Notes under the pieces: generated by a model
The model's input: only the letters and a program-made list of their open reading frames with translations
Database searches by the model: none
What the model was told of the DNA's origin: nothing
Made by a program: the position numbers and the translations under genes
From: CAXTPV01 sp965276715
GTDB taxonomy: Bacteria > Pseudomonadota > Alphaproteobacteria > Acetobacterales > Acetobacteraceae
Assembly (NCBI GenBank): GCA_965276715.1
Contig: OZ255622.1
Coordinates: 2,232,001 to 2,296,000 of the forward strand
DNA: 64,000 nucleotides
Direction of reading: 5' to 3'
In this document: in pieces, positions 43,270-51,890 of the stretch
Layout: the number at the start of each line of letters is the position of its first letter
Position numbering within the stretch: position 1 is the stretch's first letter

Positions 43270-44151
43270 CTATCCAGCCTCCGTCGTGCGGAGATCGGGC
43301 TTGAGCAGCCTGAGGAGACCATCGAGCTGGTCAAGCGAATTGTAGCGGATCGTGATCTGGCCTTTGGTGCCATCGAAGGTGACGTTCGTCCGTAGACCGA
43401 GCGAAGTGGTCAGTTCTTGTTCCAGCATCTCGATGTCGACTGGCTGCTGCGACCGGGCGGACCGCACGGGATGTCGGTCGGGACTTCTCGCTATTGCTTC
43501 GGTCTGACGGACGTTCAAGCCGCGAGCGAGCACCGTGGCCGCGATCTTCGCAGGGTCGACGTGACCGAGCAGCGCCCGCGCGTGGCCGGCGGAGAGAGCG
43601 CCACGGCGCACGTCATGCTGCACGGAGGCAGGCAACCCAAGAAGGCGTGTCATGTTCGCAATATGGCTTCTTGATTTGCCGACCGAAACCGCGACCCTCT
43701 CCTGCGTCAGGCCGAACTCGTCCATCAGGCGGCGCAGGCCTTCGGCCTCCTCGATCGCGTTCAGATCTTGCCGCTGAAGATTCTCGATCAACGCCGCGGC
43801 GAGCGCGGTCCCATCGTCGAAGTCACGGATGTGGACCGGAACTTCATGCAAGCCGGCGCGCTGGGCCGCTCGCCAGCGCCGCTCCCCGGCGATGATCTGG
43901 AAATGGCGATCCTTCCCGGGGATCGGTCTGACCAGGATCGGCTGCAAGACACCATGGGTCCTGACGGATACCGTCAGCTCATCGAGCGCATCCTCTGCCA
44001 TGTCACGTCGTGGCTGGAACGGGCCCGGTTCGAGTTGGAGAACCGCCACGCTGGAATGGGCGTCGCGGTGATGCTCGTGCTCACTCGTGTCGCCGATCAG
44101 GGAGGCGAGGCCTCTGCCCAAACGTGATGGGCGGTCCCTGCGGTCGTTCAC
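43270..44151 (-). CDS. parB: Chromosome partitioning protein ParB
   Basis: 293 aa. N-terminal region SRLGRGLASLIGD, CTPase/ParB domain with VLQPILVRPI and QIIAGERRWRAAQRAGL, helix-turn-helix QERVAVSVGKSRSHIANMTR, and C-terminal dimer domain ending LLKPDLRTTEAG. It binds parS (the site at 45502-45517) and spreads to load SMC. Starts GTG 44151 overlapping the parA stop (GTGA). Confidence 0.94.
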   Translation of the reverse strand: MNDRRDRPSRLGRGLASLIGDTSEHEHHRDAHSSVAVLQLEPGPFQPRRDMAEDALDELTVSVRTHGVLQPILVRPIPGKDRHFQIIAGERRWRAAQRAGLHEVPVHIRDFDDGTALAAALIENLQRQDLNAIEEAEGLRRLMDEFGLTQERVAVSVGKSRSHIANMTRLLGLPASVQHDVRRGALSAGHARALLGHVDPAKIAATVLARGLNVRQTEAIARSPDRHPVRSARSQQPVDIEMLEQELTTSLGLRTNVTFDGTKGQITIRYNSLDQLDGLLRLLKPDLRTTEAG

Positions 44152-44918
44152 GAGGCCGGCCTACGGCGTCGCAGGAGTTCTTCCGCCAAGGCTCGATAGG
44201 CCACGGCACCGGCGGATTTCGGATCGTAGGTGATGACCGGGCTGCCATGGCTCGGTGCCTCGGAGATGCGGATGTTTCGAGGGATGACGGTGTCAAAAAC
44301 GTCCTCTCCGAAGAATGCGCGTGCGTCGGCAGCAACCAGATCTGACAGATTGTTACGACGATCGTACATGGTCAGGACAATTCCTTCGAGAGAAAGAGCC
44401 GGATTGAGGGCACGTTTCACCCGCTCGACCGTCTGGATCAGATGTCCGACTCCTTCGAGAGCGAAGAATTCACACTGCAATGGCACGAGGACGGCAGTCG
44501 CCGCAACGAGGGCGTTCAGCGTCAGGAGCCCGAGGCTCGGAGGGCAATCGATGAGGATGAAGCCGAAGGCCTGTCGCCCGGTGTCGGCCGCGCGCAGGGC
44601 GTCGCGCAATCTGTATTCGCGTCGGTCGACGCCGACCAGTTCGACCTCGGCGCCCGCCAGATCGGTGTCGGCGGCCAGGAGAAAGACGCCATCGGTCGAC
44701 GTTGCTCGCTGGACGCGCCGCATCGAGGCGGGATCCTGGAGCACGGCATAGGTGCCATCGCGACGCGACCGACGGCTGATGCCGAGGCCCGTGGATGCGT
44801 TTCCCTGCGGATCGAGATCGATGACGAGCGTCCGATGACCGATCTGGGCCAAGGCTGCCGCCAAATTGATCGTCGTCGTTGTCTTGCCGACGCCCCCTTT
44901 TTGGTTGGTGATCGCCAG
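44148..44918 (-). CDS. parA: Chromosome partitioning ATPase ParA
   Basis: About 256 aa. Walker A QKGGVGKTTTTINLA, then GHRTLVIDLDPQGNASTGLG, and VLVPLQCEFFALEGVGHL. Drives origin segregation with ParB. The frame has no ATG, GTG or TTG between its upstream stop (44966-44968) and Walker A. The best candidate is CTG 44918 (CTG GCG ATC ACC). The next TTG (44864) would remove the ATP-binding lysine and is not acceptable. A rare start codon or a sequence error is likely. Confidence 0.88.
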   Translation of the reverse strand: MAITNQKGGVGKTTTTINLAAALAQIGHRTLVIDLDPQGNASTGLGISRRSRRDGTYAVLQDPASMRRVQRATSTDGVFLLAADTDLAGAEVELVGVDRREYRLRDALRAADTGRQAFGFILIDCPPSLGLLTLNALVAATAVLVPLQCEFFALEGVGHLIQTVERVKRALNPALSLEGIVLTMYDRRNNLSDLVAADARAFFGEDVFDTVIPRNIRISEAPSHGSPVITYDPKSAGAVAYRALAEELLRRRRPAS

Positions 44919-44937
44919 GATATGCGGCGGACCAGGA

Positions 44938-45561
44938 TCAGGTGGCGGGGACGCGGCGGAGATGGGTCACCTCAAGCAGACAGCCGTCATGGGCGGATGC
45001 ACCAGGATGGCACCTCACGTCCATCTGCCACCGCGGTCGCGCCTCGGTCAATTCGGCCGCGACTTGATGCCCTTTGAGGAACAGGCACGTCCCGCCCGGC
45101 CCGAGCAGCGGAAACGAAAGGTCGAGCAGTCGCGGAAGACGGGCCAGCGCGCGCGCGGTGATGATGTCGATGCCTCTGACGCCACACCGTTCAATTCGAT
45201 CGGCGATGATCGTGACAGGCAGGTCGATCTCACGGGCGCATTCGCGCAGGAAGGCGGCTTTTCTGTGATCCGCTTCCACCAATGTGATGCTGCGTCCCGA
45301 GACGATCGCAATGACCAGGCCGGGAAAGCCGGCGCCCGAGCCGATATCGACGATGGTTCCTGTCGGCGGCAGATGCGGAAGGATCCGCATGCTGTCGGCG
45401 ATGTGACGGGTCCACACAGAGCCGATGTCACGAGAACCGATAAGGTTGATGCGGGCGTTCCATTTCCGGAGACACGCCTCGAAGATGGCGAGCCGATCGA
45501 ATGTTTCACGTGAAACATTCGCAAATGTCTCAGGCAGCCTTGCGCTCCTGACGCCGGACAT
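44938..45561 (-). CDS. rsmG: 16S rRNA (guanine527-N7)-methyltransferase RsmG
   Basis: 207 aa. SAM-binding motif TIVDIGSGAGFPGLVIAIVS, preceded by LIGSRDIGSVWTRHIADSM and followed by ERCGVRGIDIITARALARLP. It methylates G527 of 16S rRNA. The start ATG 45561 lies 32 bp inside the mnmG 3' end. The 5' part of the gene (45502-45517) contains a parS site encoding NVSRETF on the minus strand. Confidence 0.92.
   Translation of the reverse strand: MSGVRSARLPETFANVSRETFDRLAIFEACLRKWNARINLIGSRDIGSVWTRHIADSMRILPHLPPTGTIVDIGSGAGFPGLVIAIVSGRSITLVEADHRKAAFLRECAREIDLPVTIIADRIERCGVRGIDIITARALARLPRLLDLSFPLLGPGGTCLFLKGHQVAAELTEARPRWQMDVRCHPGASAHDGCLLEVTHLRRVPAT
45502..45517. promoter_or_regulatory. parS centromere site
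   Basis: TGTTTCACGTGAAACA, the perfect 16-bp consensus ParB-binding site, is extended by symmetric flanks to a 24-bp palindrome (45498-45521). It lies within rsmG, about 1.4 kb upstream of parB. Confidence 0.95.
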
Positions 45562-47365
45562 GCGCGAAGACCGCGAGGATCGCGGCGGGTGTGAGTCCCG
45601 GGATCCGGCGCGCCTGGGCGAAATTGACCGGCCGGACCGCGACGAGCCGTTCCTTCATCTCGGCGCTTAGACCGCCGACGGCGCCATAATCGAGCGTCGC
45701 CGGGATCGACTGGGCCGCATCCTCGTTGAGCCGGGCGATGTCACGGGACTGTCGGCCGAGATAACCGTCATACAGCGCCTCGGTCATCAGGTGTGCGCGG
45801 GCACGGGGCGGCAGGTCCTCGATCCAGGCTATGGGGACGCTTCGACTGTCCAGATTTGTGTTGAGAACCGAGAAGAGCGAGCGGCGTCGGCCGCCCTCGA
45901 CAACCATTTCACGGCGTGCTCGCTCGACGGAGCGATCGATCACGTCCCGATCATGCCGGAACAAGGCGGCCCGCTCGGGACCGACGCAGCCGATGCTGAT
46001 CCCGACCGGCGTGAGCCTCAAATCCGCATTGTCGGCGCGAAGTGTGAGGCGATATTCCGAGCGCGACGTGAACATCCGATACGGCTCTGTCACGCCGCAC
46101 GTGATGAGGTCGTCGATCATGACGCCGAGATAAGCCTGGTCCCTCCCGATCACGACCGGGGCGCAGTCCTGAGCATGGCGAGCCGCGTTCAATCCCGCCA
46201 CCAGACCCTGGCCCGCCGCCTCCTCATATCCGGTCGTGCCGTTGATCTGGCCCGCAAGGAACAGACCGGGAAGGCGCTTGAGCGCTAGCCCGGCATCGAG
46301 TTCGCGCGGATCCACATGATCGTATTCGATCGCGTAGCCCGGCCGGATGATGGTGGCGTTCTCCAGGCCACGTATGGTCGACAGCATCGCCGCCTGGATG
46401 TCGGCAGGCAGGCTTGTGGAGAGACCATTCGGGTAGACCACGTTGCCATCAGGCCCGTCGGGCAGCCCTTCGGGCTCCAACACGATCTGATGACTTTCCC
46501 GTTCGCTGAAGCGAACGATCTTGTCCTCGAGAGACGGGCAGTAGCGTGGGCCTCGTCCGGTAATGCCCCCGCCATAGAGGGCGGACTGCTGCAAATTGTC
46601 ACGAACGACGGCATGGGTTCGGGGATTCGTCGCTGTCAACCGGCAGGAGATCTGGTGCTGGAGCGGCTTGTCGCTCGACCTGCTGAACATGTCCGGCGGA
46701 TGGTCGCCGCGATCCTCCGCCAGCGTGTCCCAGTCGATGGTTGCCCGGGCGATGCGCGGTGGCGTCCCGGTCTTGAGCCGAGCCATCCGCAAGCCAAGTG
46801 TGGCGAGGTGGGCGGCCAATCGGGTCGAGGGTGCATCGCCGACGCGGCCTGCCTGGACGGTCCGATGACCGATATGGATCACGCCACCGAGAAATGTCCC
46901 CGTCGTGATGACGACGGCCCGGCTGAGGATGCGGTGCCCATCCTCGCATCGGACGCCGCCGACACGTCCATCCTCGATGATGAGTTCGGCGGCGGCACCA
47001 TTCCGAAGCCACAGATTGGGAGTTGCGTCGAGAAGCGAGCGAATGGCCGCTCGATACAAGCCGCGATCCACTTGAGCGCGCGGCCCCTGGACCGCCGGCC
47101 CCTTGCTCCGGTTCAACAGCTTGAAGTGAATTCCAGCGTGGTCCGCCGCGCGCGCCATCAAACCATCGAGCGCATCAATCTCGCGAACGAGGTGCCCCTT
47201 GCCGATGCCTCCGATGGCTGGATTGCAGGACATCTCGCCGATGCGGGCCAAATCGTGCGTCAGCAGGAGCGTGGCCGCGCCGAGACGCGCTGAGGCGGAA
47301 GCGGCCTCGCATCCGGCATGGCCGCCACCGATGACGATGACGTCGAACTCAAAAGCCACGATCAC
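45530..47365 (-). CDS. mnmG: tRNA uridine 5-carboxymethylaminomethyl modification enzyme MnmG
   Basis: 611 aa. FAD-binding FDVIVIGGGHAGCEAASASA, the conserved MSCNPAIGGIGKGHLVREID, SRSEYRLTLRADNADLRLTP, and C-terminal GYLGRQSRDIARL and IPGLTPAAILAV. With MnmE it modifies U34 of several tRNAs. GTG 47365 overlaps the mnmE stop (GTGA); GTG 47359 is an alternative start. Confidence 0.95.
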   Translation of the reverse strand: MIVAFEFDVIVIGGGHAGCEAASASARLGAATLLLTHDLARIGEMSCNPAIGGIGKGHLVREIDALDGLMARAADHAGIHFKLLNRSKGPAVQGPRAQVDRGLYRAAIRSLLDATPNLWLRNGAAAELIIEDGRVGGVRCEDGHRILSRAVVITTGTFLGGVIHIGHRTVQAGRVGDAPSTRLAAHLATLGLRMARLKTGTPPRIARATIDWDTLAEDRGDHPPDMFSRSSDKPLQHQISCRLTATNPRTHAVVRDNLQQSALYGGGITGRGPRYCPSLEDKIVRFSERESHQIVLEPEGLPDGPDGNVVYPNGLSTSLPADIQAAMLSTIRGLENATIIRPGYAIEYDHVDPRELDAGLALKRLPGLFLAGQINGTTGYEEAAGQGLVAGLNAARHAQDCAPVVIGRDQAYLGVMIDDLITCGVTEPYRMFTSRSEYRLTLRADNADLRLTPVGISIGCVGPERAALFRHDRDVIDRSVERARREMVVEGGRRRSLFSVLNTNLDSRSVPIAWIEDLPPRARAHLMTEALYDGYLGRQSRDIARLNEDAAQSIPATLDYGAVGGLSAEMKERLVAVRPVNFAQARRIPGLTPAAILAVFAHVRRQERKAA

Positions 47366-48660
47366 TTCCCGATGCAGAAAGTTGAGAAAATATCAGCCAA
47401 GACATCCTCGATGCCGATATGGCCAGTCAAACGGCCGAGGTGATCTAGCGCCAGACGAAGTTCCTCGCCACGCAGTTCCGGTGTCTCGAGGCGGCGCGCC
47501 TCACCAAGATGCGCGGCGCAAGCCTGAAGACAACTCCTGTGACGCTCTCGGGTCATGACAGGAACCGGTGCGCCCAGGGTCAGCGCGCGCACTGACCGCG
47601 CCAAGGTCTCGCGCAGGACGTCGATCCCGTCCCCCGACCGCGCACTGACACCCAAAGCACCGGCTGGCGCGCTTGCGATGTCGATCTTGTTGCAGACCCA
47701 CAGGCTTTCGGGCCATGCCTGGTCCGAAACGTCGTTGCCGCACGTGACCGAGATGATGAGGTCGGCGTCACGCGCAGCCTGTCGCGCCCGCCTGACGCCT
47801 TCCTGTTCAACAAAATCCTCGCTCTCGCGCAGACCGGCCGTGTCGATCAGCGTCACGGGGACGTCCCCGAGGATGGTCCGGGCCTCGATGATGTCACGCG
47901 TGGTGCCGGGACGGTCGGAGACGATCGAACCCTCACGTCGGGTCAGTGCGTTGATCAGGGTGGATTTTCCGACGTTCGGCGCACCGATCACGGCTATCTT
48001 GAGGCCCTGCCGGAGGAACTCGCCACGTGTTCCGTCGACCAGGTGACCAAGCAGGGTCGCCTCGAGATCGGCGATGCCTTCATCCAGATCGTGCTCCTCG
48101 CCGATCACGCTCTCGGCCGGGAAGTCGATCGACGCTTCCTGCGAGGCGACCAAAGCTCGAAGCTGCGTCGACCACCCTCGGTAGAGCTGGCTCAGGACCC
48201 CAGTGGACTGTGCCACGGCCTGCCGCCGTTGCGTTTCGGTCTCGGCGTCGATGAGATCCGCGATGCCCTCGGCCTCGACCAGATCGATCCGACCGAGTTC
48301 GAAGGCACGCCGGGTGAATTCCCCCGGCTCGGCCGGCCTTCCGCCCGCTTTTCTCAGTGCCTCCGACACAGCCTCGATGACCGCCGCCCCAGCATGCAGA
48401 TGCAATTCGACGCAGTCCTCGCCTGTGTAGCTCGCCGGTCCCGGAAACCACAGCACGAGCGCGCGATCGAGGATGTGGCCATCGGCGGCCCGCAGGCGTC
48501 TGAGCGTCGCATAGCGCGGCTCTGGGCGCGGGAGTGTGAAGCCGTCGAGCAGCGTCCCCGCTTCGGGCCCGCTGATCCGGATGATCGCGATGCCACCGCG
48601 TCCGGCGCCGGTCGCCTGGGCGAAGATCGTCTCGCCAGGTCCGGCCGATCCGCGGGTCAT
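47362..48660 (-). CDS. mnmE: tRNA modification GTPase MnmE
   Basis: 432 aa. N-terminal folate-binding domain (ETIFAQATGAGRGGIAIIRI), a GTPase domain with G1 GAPNVGKSTLINALTRREG and G3 LIDTAGLRES, and the C-terminal FCIGK with the conserved cysteine. It partners MnmG in U34 modification. The 3' end overlaps mnmG and the start is ATG 48660. Confidence 0.95.
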   Translation of the reverse strand: MTRGSAGPGETIFAQATGAGRGGIAIIRISGPEAGTLLDGFTLPRPEPRYATLRRLRAADGHILDRALVLWFPGPASYTGEDCVELHLHAGAAVIEAVSEALRKAGGRPAEPGEFTRRAFELGRIDLVEAEGIADLIDAETETQRRQAVAQSTGVLSQLYRGWSTQLRALVASQEASIDFPAESVIGEEHDLDEGIADLEATLLGHLVDGTRGEFLRQGLKIAVIGAPNVGKSTLINALTRREGSIVSDRPGTTRDIIEARTILGDVPVTLIDTAGLRESEDFVEQEGVRRARQAARDADLIISVTCGNDVSDQAWPESLWVCNKIDIASAPAGALGVSARSGDGIDVLRETLARSVRALTLGAPVPVMTRERHRSCLQACAAHLGEARRLETPELRGEELRLALDHLGRLTGHIGIEDVLADIFSTFCIGK

Positions 48661-48675
48661 CCCCCAGGCCTGCCC

Positions 48676-48858
48676 ATGCGTCGCAAGATCATCTTGCGTG
48701 ATCGCGCGCCAGGCGCTTCAACCCCGGACGGTGTCACGATCCGAGCCATGCCAGCAGTCCGGGGACTCCTTGCCGCAACTTTCGATGCCGTCGCCGCTCG
48801 AATCCCTGACGATGTCCCTCTCGATCCCGCCGGTCGGACGGCGATGTGTCGGCGGTGA
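48676..48858 (+). CDS. Possible small ORF in the mnmE-qor gap (weak)
   Basis: 60 aa, starting MRRKIILRDRAPGAS and containing MPAVRGLLAATFDAVAARI, then a stop. No ribosome binding site, family or partner is evident. In this high-GC context a frame of this size could be chance. It is listed because the 266-bp gap between mnmE and the plus-strand oxidoreductase gene holds nothing else that can be supported. Confidence 0.2.
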   Translation: MRRKIILRDRAPGASTPDGVTIRAMPAVRGLLAATFDAVAARIPDDVPLDPAGRTAMCRR

Positions 48859-48926
48859 AGAATGACCTCCTCGATCATCAACGGCGCATCCTCGAGCGAC
48901 TGACCTGAGGACCGGAGCCAAGCGCG

Positions 48927-49898
48927 ATGTCCAAAGCCATACGCCTGCACGCGATCGGCGGCCCCGAGGTCCTGAGATGGGAGGATGTCGCGAGCCCGAC
49001 CCCTGGGCCCGGCGAAGTGCTGGTCAGGCAAGAGGCGGTCGGGCTGAACTTCATCGACGTCTATTTCAGGACGGGGCTCTACAAATTGCCAGCGTTTCCG
49101 GCAGTCATCGGAATGGAGGGCGCAGGCCAGGTCGAAGCGATGGGCCCTGGCGTCGGCGAGATCAAGGTCGGGGATCGGGTGGCGTATGGCAGCGCGCTCG
49201 GTGCCTATGCGCAACGACGGACCGTGCCCGCCGATCGGCTGGTGCTGCTGCCAGAGTCGATCGGGTCGGAAGAAGCGGCCGCAATGATGCTCCAGGGCAT
49301 GACCGCACAATATCTGCTCAAGCGGACCCGCGCGGTCGGACCCGGCGATATCATTTTGGTTCACGCCGCAGCCGGCGGCGTCGGGCTGATCGTCTGCCAA
49401 TGGGCAAGATCGCTCGGCGCGCATGTCATCGGCGTCGTCTCGACGGATGCCAAGGCCGAGATGGCGCGCACTCACGGCGCCCACGAGGTCCTGATCGGGA
49501 CCGACAACATGTCCGCCTGGGTCAAGCGTTTCACCGACGGCAAGATGGCGACCATCGTCTACGATGGAACGGGCAAGGACACGTTCTATGCCAGCCTCGA
49601 ATGCCTCGCGCCGCGAGGACTCATGGTCAGTTTCGGTAGCGCAACGGGAGAAGTGAAGGGACTCGATCTCAGCGTCCTCGCTGCAAAGGGCAGCCTCTTC
49701 GTGACGCGGCCGACACTGGCCACCCATATCGCCTCGCGCGCCGATCTCATCGCGACATCGAACGATCTTTTCGAGGCTGTAACCAGCGGGACGGTCAAGA
49801 TCCGGATCAACCAGCGTTTCGCGCTGTCCGACGCGGCGGAGGCGCACCGTGCGCTGGAGGCACGTCAGACGACGGGAAGCACGATCCTCATTCCATGA
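48927..49898 (+). CDS. Quinone oxidoreductase (zeta-crystallin type)
   Basis: 323 aa medium-chain dehydrogenase without zinc ligands: GPEVLRWEDVASPTPGPGEV, GLNFIDVYFRTGLY, VIGMEGAGQVEAMGPGVG and the NADPH-binding VHAAAGGVGLIVCQWARSLG. It reduces quinones by single electrons in the family. It ends one base before the convergent peptidase stop. Confidence 0.88.
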   Translation: MSKAIRLHAIGGPEVLRWEDVASPTPGPGEVLVRQEAVGLNFIDVYFRTGLYKLPAFPAVIGMEGAGQVEAMGPGVGEIKVGDRVAYGSALGAYAQRRTVPADRLVLLPESIGSEEAAAMMLQGMTAQYLLKRTRAVGPGDIILVHAAAGGVGLIVCQWARSLGAHVIGVVSTDAKAEMARTHGAHEVLIGTDNMSAWVKRFTDGKMATIVYDGTGKDTFYASLECLAPRGLMVSFGSATGEVKGLDLSVLAAKGSLFVTRPTLATHIASRADLIATSNDLFEAVTSGTVKIRINQRFALSDAAEAHRALEARQTTGSTILIP

Positions 49899-51851
49899 TC
49901 ACCGCGTCGCCGGCTGCAGCCACCGCGAGAACCAGGCGAGGGTTCGCCGCTTGGCGTCAGCGCGGTCCTTGGCATCCCGCAATTCGTGACCTTGGCCCGG
50001 ATACACCACGAACTCGGTCGGGACGCCCAGCGTGTTGAGCGCATGCCAGAACTCCTGACTTTGCGGCATGGGACACTCCAGGTCCCGATCGCCGACATAC
50101 TCGAAGGTCGGCGTGCGGGCACGCTTGATGAAATTGATCGGGGACGATTTGGCGTAGGCAGCGGGATCGTCGTAGACGCTCGCTCCGAAGAACGGGATCA
50201 CCCACTGATCGATGCCGTTCTCGCCGTAGTAGGACAGCCAGTCCGACACGCCGGCGCCGGCGACGGCCGCCTTGAAGCGGTTGGTCTGCGTCACCGCCCA
50301 CATCGTCATGTAGCCGCCGTAGCTGTAGCCCATGACGCCGAGCGCGTCCGGATCGATCGGTGCCGCGGCGAGGGCTGCGTCGACGCCGTGGAGGATGTCG
50401 CGCAGGTCGCCGTGTCCGAAGTCGCGGACGTTAGCCGACGTGAACGCTTCGCCCTGCCCGAAGCTGCCACGAGGGTTGGGAAGAAAGAGGTCGTAGCCGG
50501 CGTCGAGCAGCCATCGTCCCCGGCTTTTGCTCAGGAACGTCGGCAGGAAGGCGCTACTCGGACCGCCATGAATTTCGGTGATCATCTTCTGGTTGTCGTT
50601 GTCGGCGCGTCCTTCGGGCTCGAGGAGCCATCCCTGCACGTCGTAGCCGTCGCTCTTCCAGCTCAGGCTTCGCGCGGCAACGGGCACGCTCAGGCCCTGG
50701 TTAACGTGCGTGATGTCGCTCCAGGCCCCGATCGGCCCGAACGCGATCTCGGGAGGCCGGCTGAACGTGTCGTGGACGCCCGCGGTCCCTCCCTTGGAAC
50801 ATGCGATCGCCGTTGACCCGCCGCCAAGGCTCAGATCCTCGACGCCCGACCACAGCCGCCTCGGATGCGCGGACGGCATGCCGAGCGACAGGATCTCGAC
50901 GTTCGCCGCACGCAACGCGGTCGCGGTAAGACCGGAATCCGGGCAGTGATAGTCGAGCGCCGTCACCGTCGCCGTCATGCCGGGCGTCAGGTCGATGGGC
51001 TTGGCATGGCCATTGAGACGCAGGCTGAAGGCGTCGCCGCCGGTCGAGCCGAAATCGCTCATGATCCCGCCGATGAAGGCGACCTGGCTTCCATCGGGCG
51101 AGACGATCGGCGATGCGATCTGCTGCTTGGGCGGCGGTGTGTAGAGCAATGTCTCCTTGCCAAGCATCGGGAAATTCCACAACCGCGCCACCCACCAGTC
51201 GTCATCGCCGTTGCCGGGACTGGCGGTGCCCACGAAGCCGGAGCCATCCGGTCGCCAATCGTATTCATAGACGTAGAGGTTTGGCGGCGAGACGAACCGG
51301 AGATTGTTCGCCTCGACGACGGCGATGCGTTGTTCGTCGCTCGACACGCCCACCTCCCCCGATAGCGCGGCTGCCGCCTTGACCGCGCCGATCTCCTTGC
51401 GTGCGCCCGGGGTTGCGAGCACGGCGAGCATGCCACCTGGAGCGTAGCGTGGACTTCCAAGGGCGCCGTCGAAGGCCAGACGCTGGGCCAGACCGCTCCC
51501 GTCGGTGTTGACCTCATAGAGGTAGGTTTTCGGATCGTTCGGTTGCTTGAGGACGAAGCCCAACCGCTTGCCGCTCGCGGAAAATGCGAGAGCGCTTGGC
51601 TTGCATGACGGGCCGACGCCGCACGGCAGCTTGACGATCGTGGCAGGCCCTCCCCTGCTGGGCCTGAGCACCAGAAGATCGGTTGGTTCGGCCCCGTCCT
51701 CGGCCGGTTCGTCGTGTTCGATGGACGCAGCAGTCGAACCGTCTGGCGAGAGGGCCAGATGGTCGAACAGGCGGACCGGCCGGTCATCCGCCCTTCCGTT
51801 CGCCGCCACGAGAAGAAGGGAGACGGCGGCGGTTGGGATCAATGCGCGCAT
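49899..51851 (-). CDS. Exported S9 family (prolyl oligopeptidase-like) peptidase
   Basis: 650 aa. Signal peptide (LIPTAAVSLLLVAANGRADD), an N-terminal beta-propeller (~40-380) and a C-terminal alpha/beta hydrolase domain. The nucleophile is GVMGYSYGGYMT, with GDRDLECP and PGQGHELRDA supplying Asp and His. It cleaves peptides in the periplasm. It is followed by the convergent oxidoreductase and lies 39 bp downstream of the penicillin-acylase-family gene stop. Confidence 0.86.
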   Translation of the reverse strand: MRALIPTAAVSLLLVAANGRADDRPVRLFDHLALSPDGSTAASIEHDEPAEDGAEPTDLLVLRPSRGGPATIVKLPCGVGPSCKPSALAFSASGKRLGFVLKQPNDPKTYLYEVNTDGSGLAQRLAFDGALGSPRYAPGGMLAVLATPGARKEIGAVKAAAALSGEVGVSSDEQRIAVVEANNLRFVSPPNLYVYEYDWRPDGSGFVGTASPGNGDDDWWVARLWNFPMLGKETLLYTPPPKQQIASPIVSPDGSQVAFIGGIMSDFGSTGGDAFSLRLNGHAKPIDLTPGMTATVTALDYHCPDSGLTATALRAANVEILSLGMPSAHPRRLWSGVEDLSLGGGSTAIACSKGGTAGVHDTFSRPPEIAFGPIGAWSDITHVNQGLSVPVAARSLSWKSDGYDVQGWLLEPEGRADNDNQKMITEIHGGPSSAFLPTFLSKSRGRWLLDAGYDLFLPNPRGSFGQGEAFTSANVRDFGHGDLRDILHGVDAALAAAPIDPDALGVMGYSYGGYMTMWAVTQTNRFKAAVAGAGVSDWLSYYGENGIDQWVIPFFGASVYDDPAAYAKSSPINFIKRARTPTFEYVGDRDLECPMPQSQEFWHALNTLGVPTEFVVYPGQGHELRDAKDRADAKRRTLAWFSRWLQPATR

Positions 51852-51890
51852 GGCCCATCGGACGACGACAGGGGTGACGGGTCAACCGGC

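Noticed and set aside
44148..44864. parA starting at TTG 44864
   Set aside because: It would lack the Walker A motif KGGVGKTT that is clearly encoded just upstream in the same frame.
48657..49847. 396-aa minus-strand frame over the mnmE-qor gap and qor
   Set aside because: It is antisense to a clear quinone oxidoreductase gene and has shadow composition.
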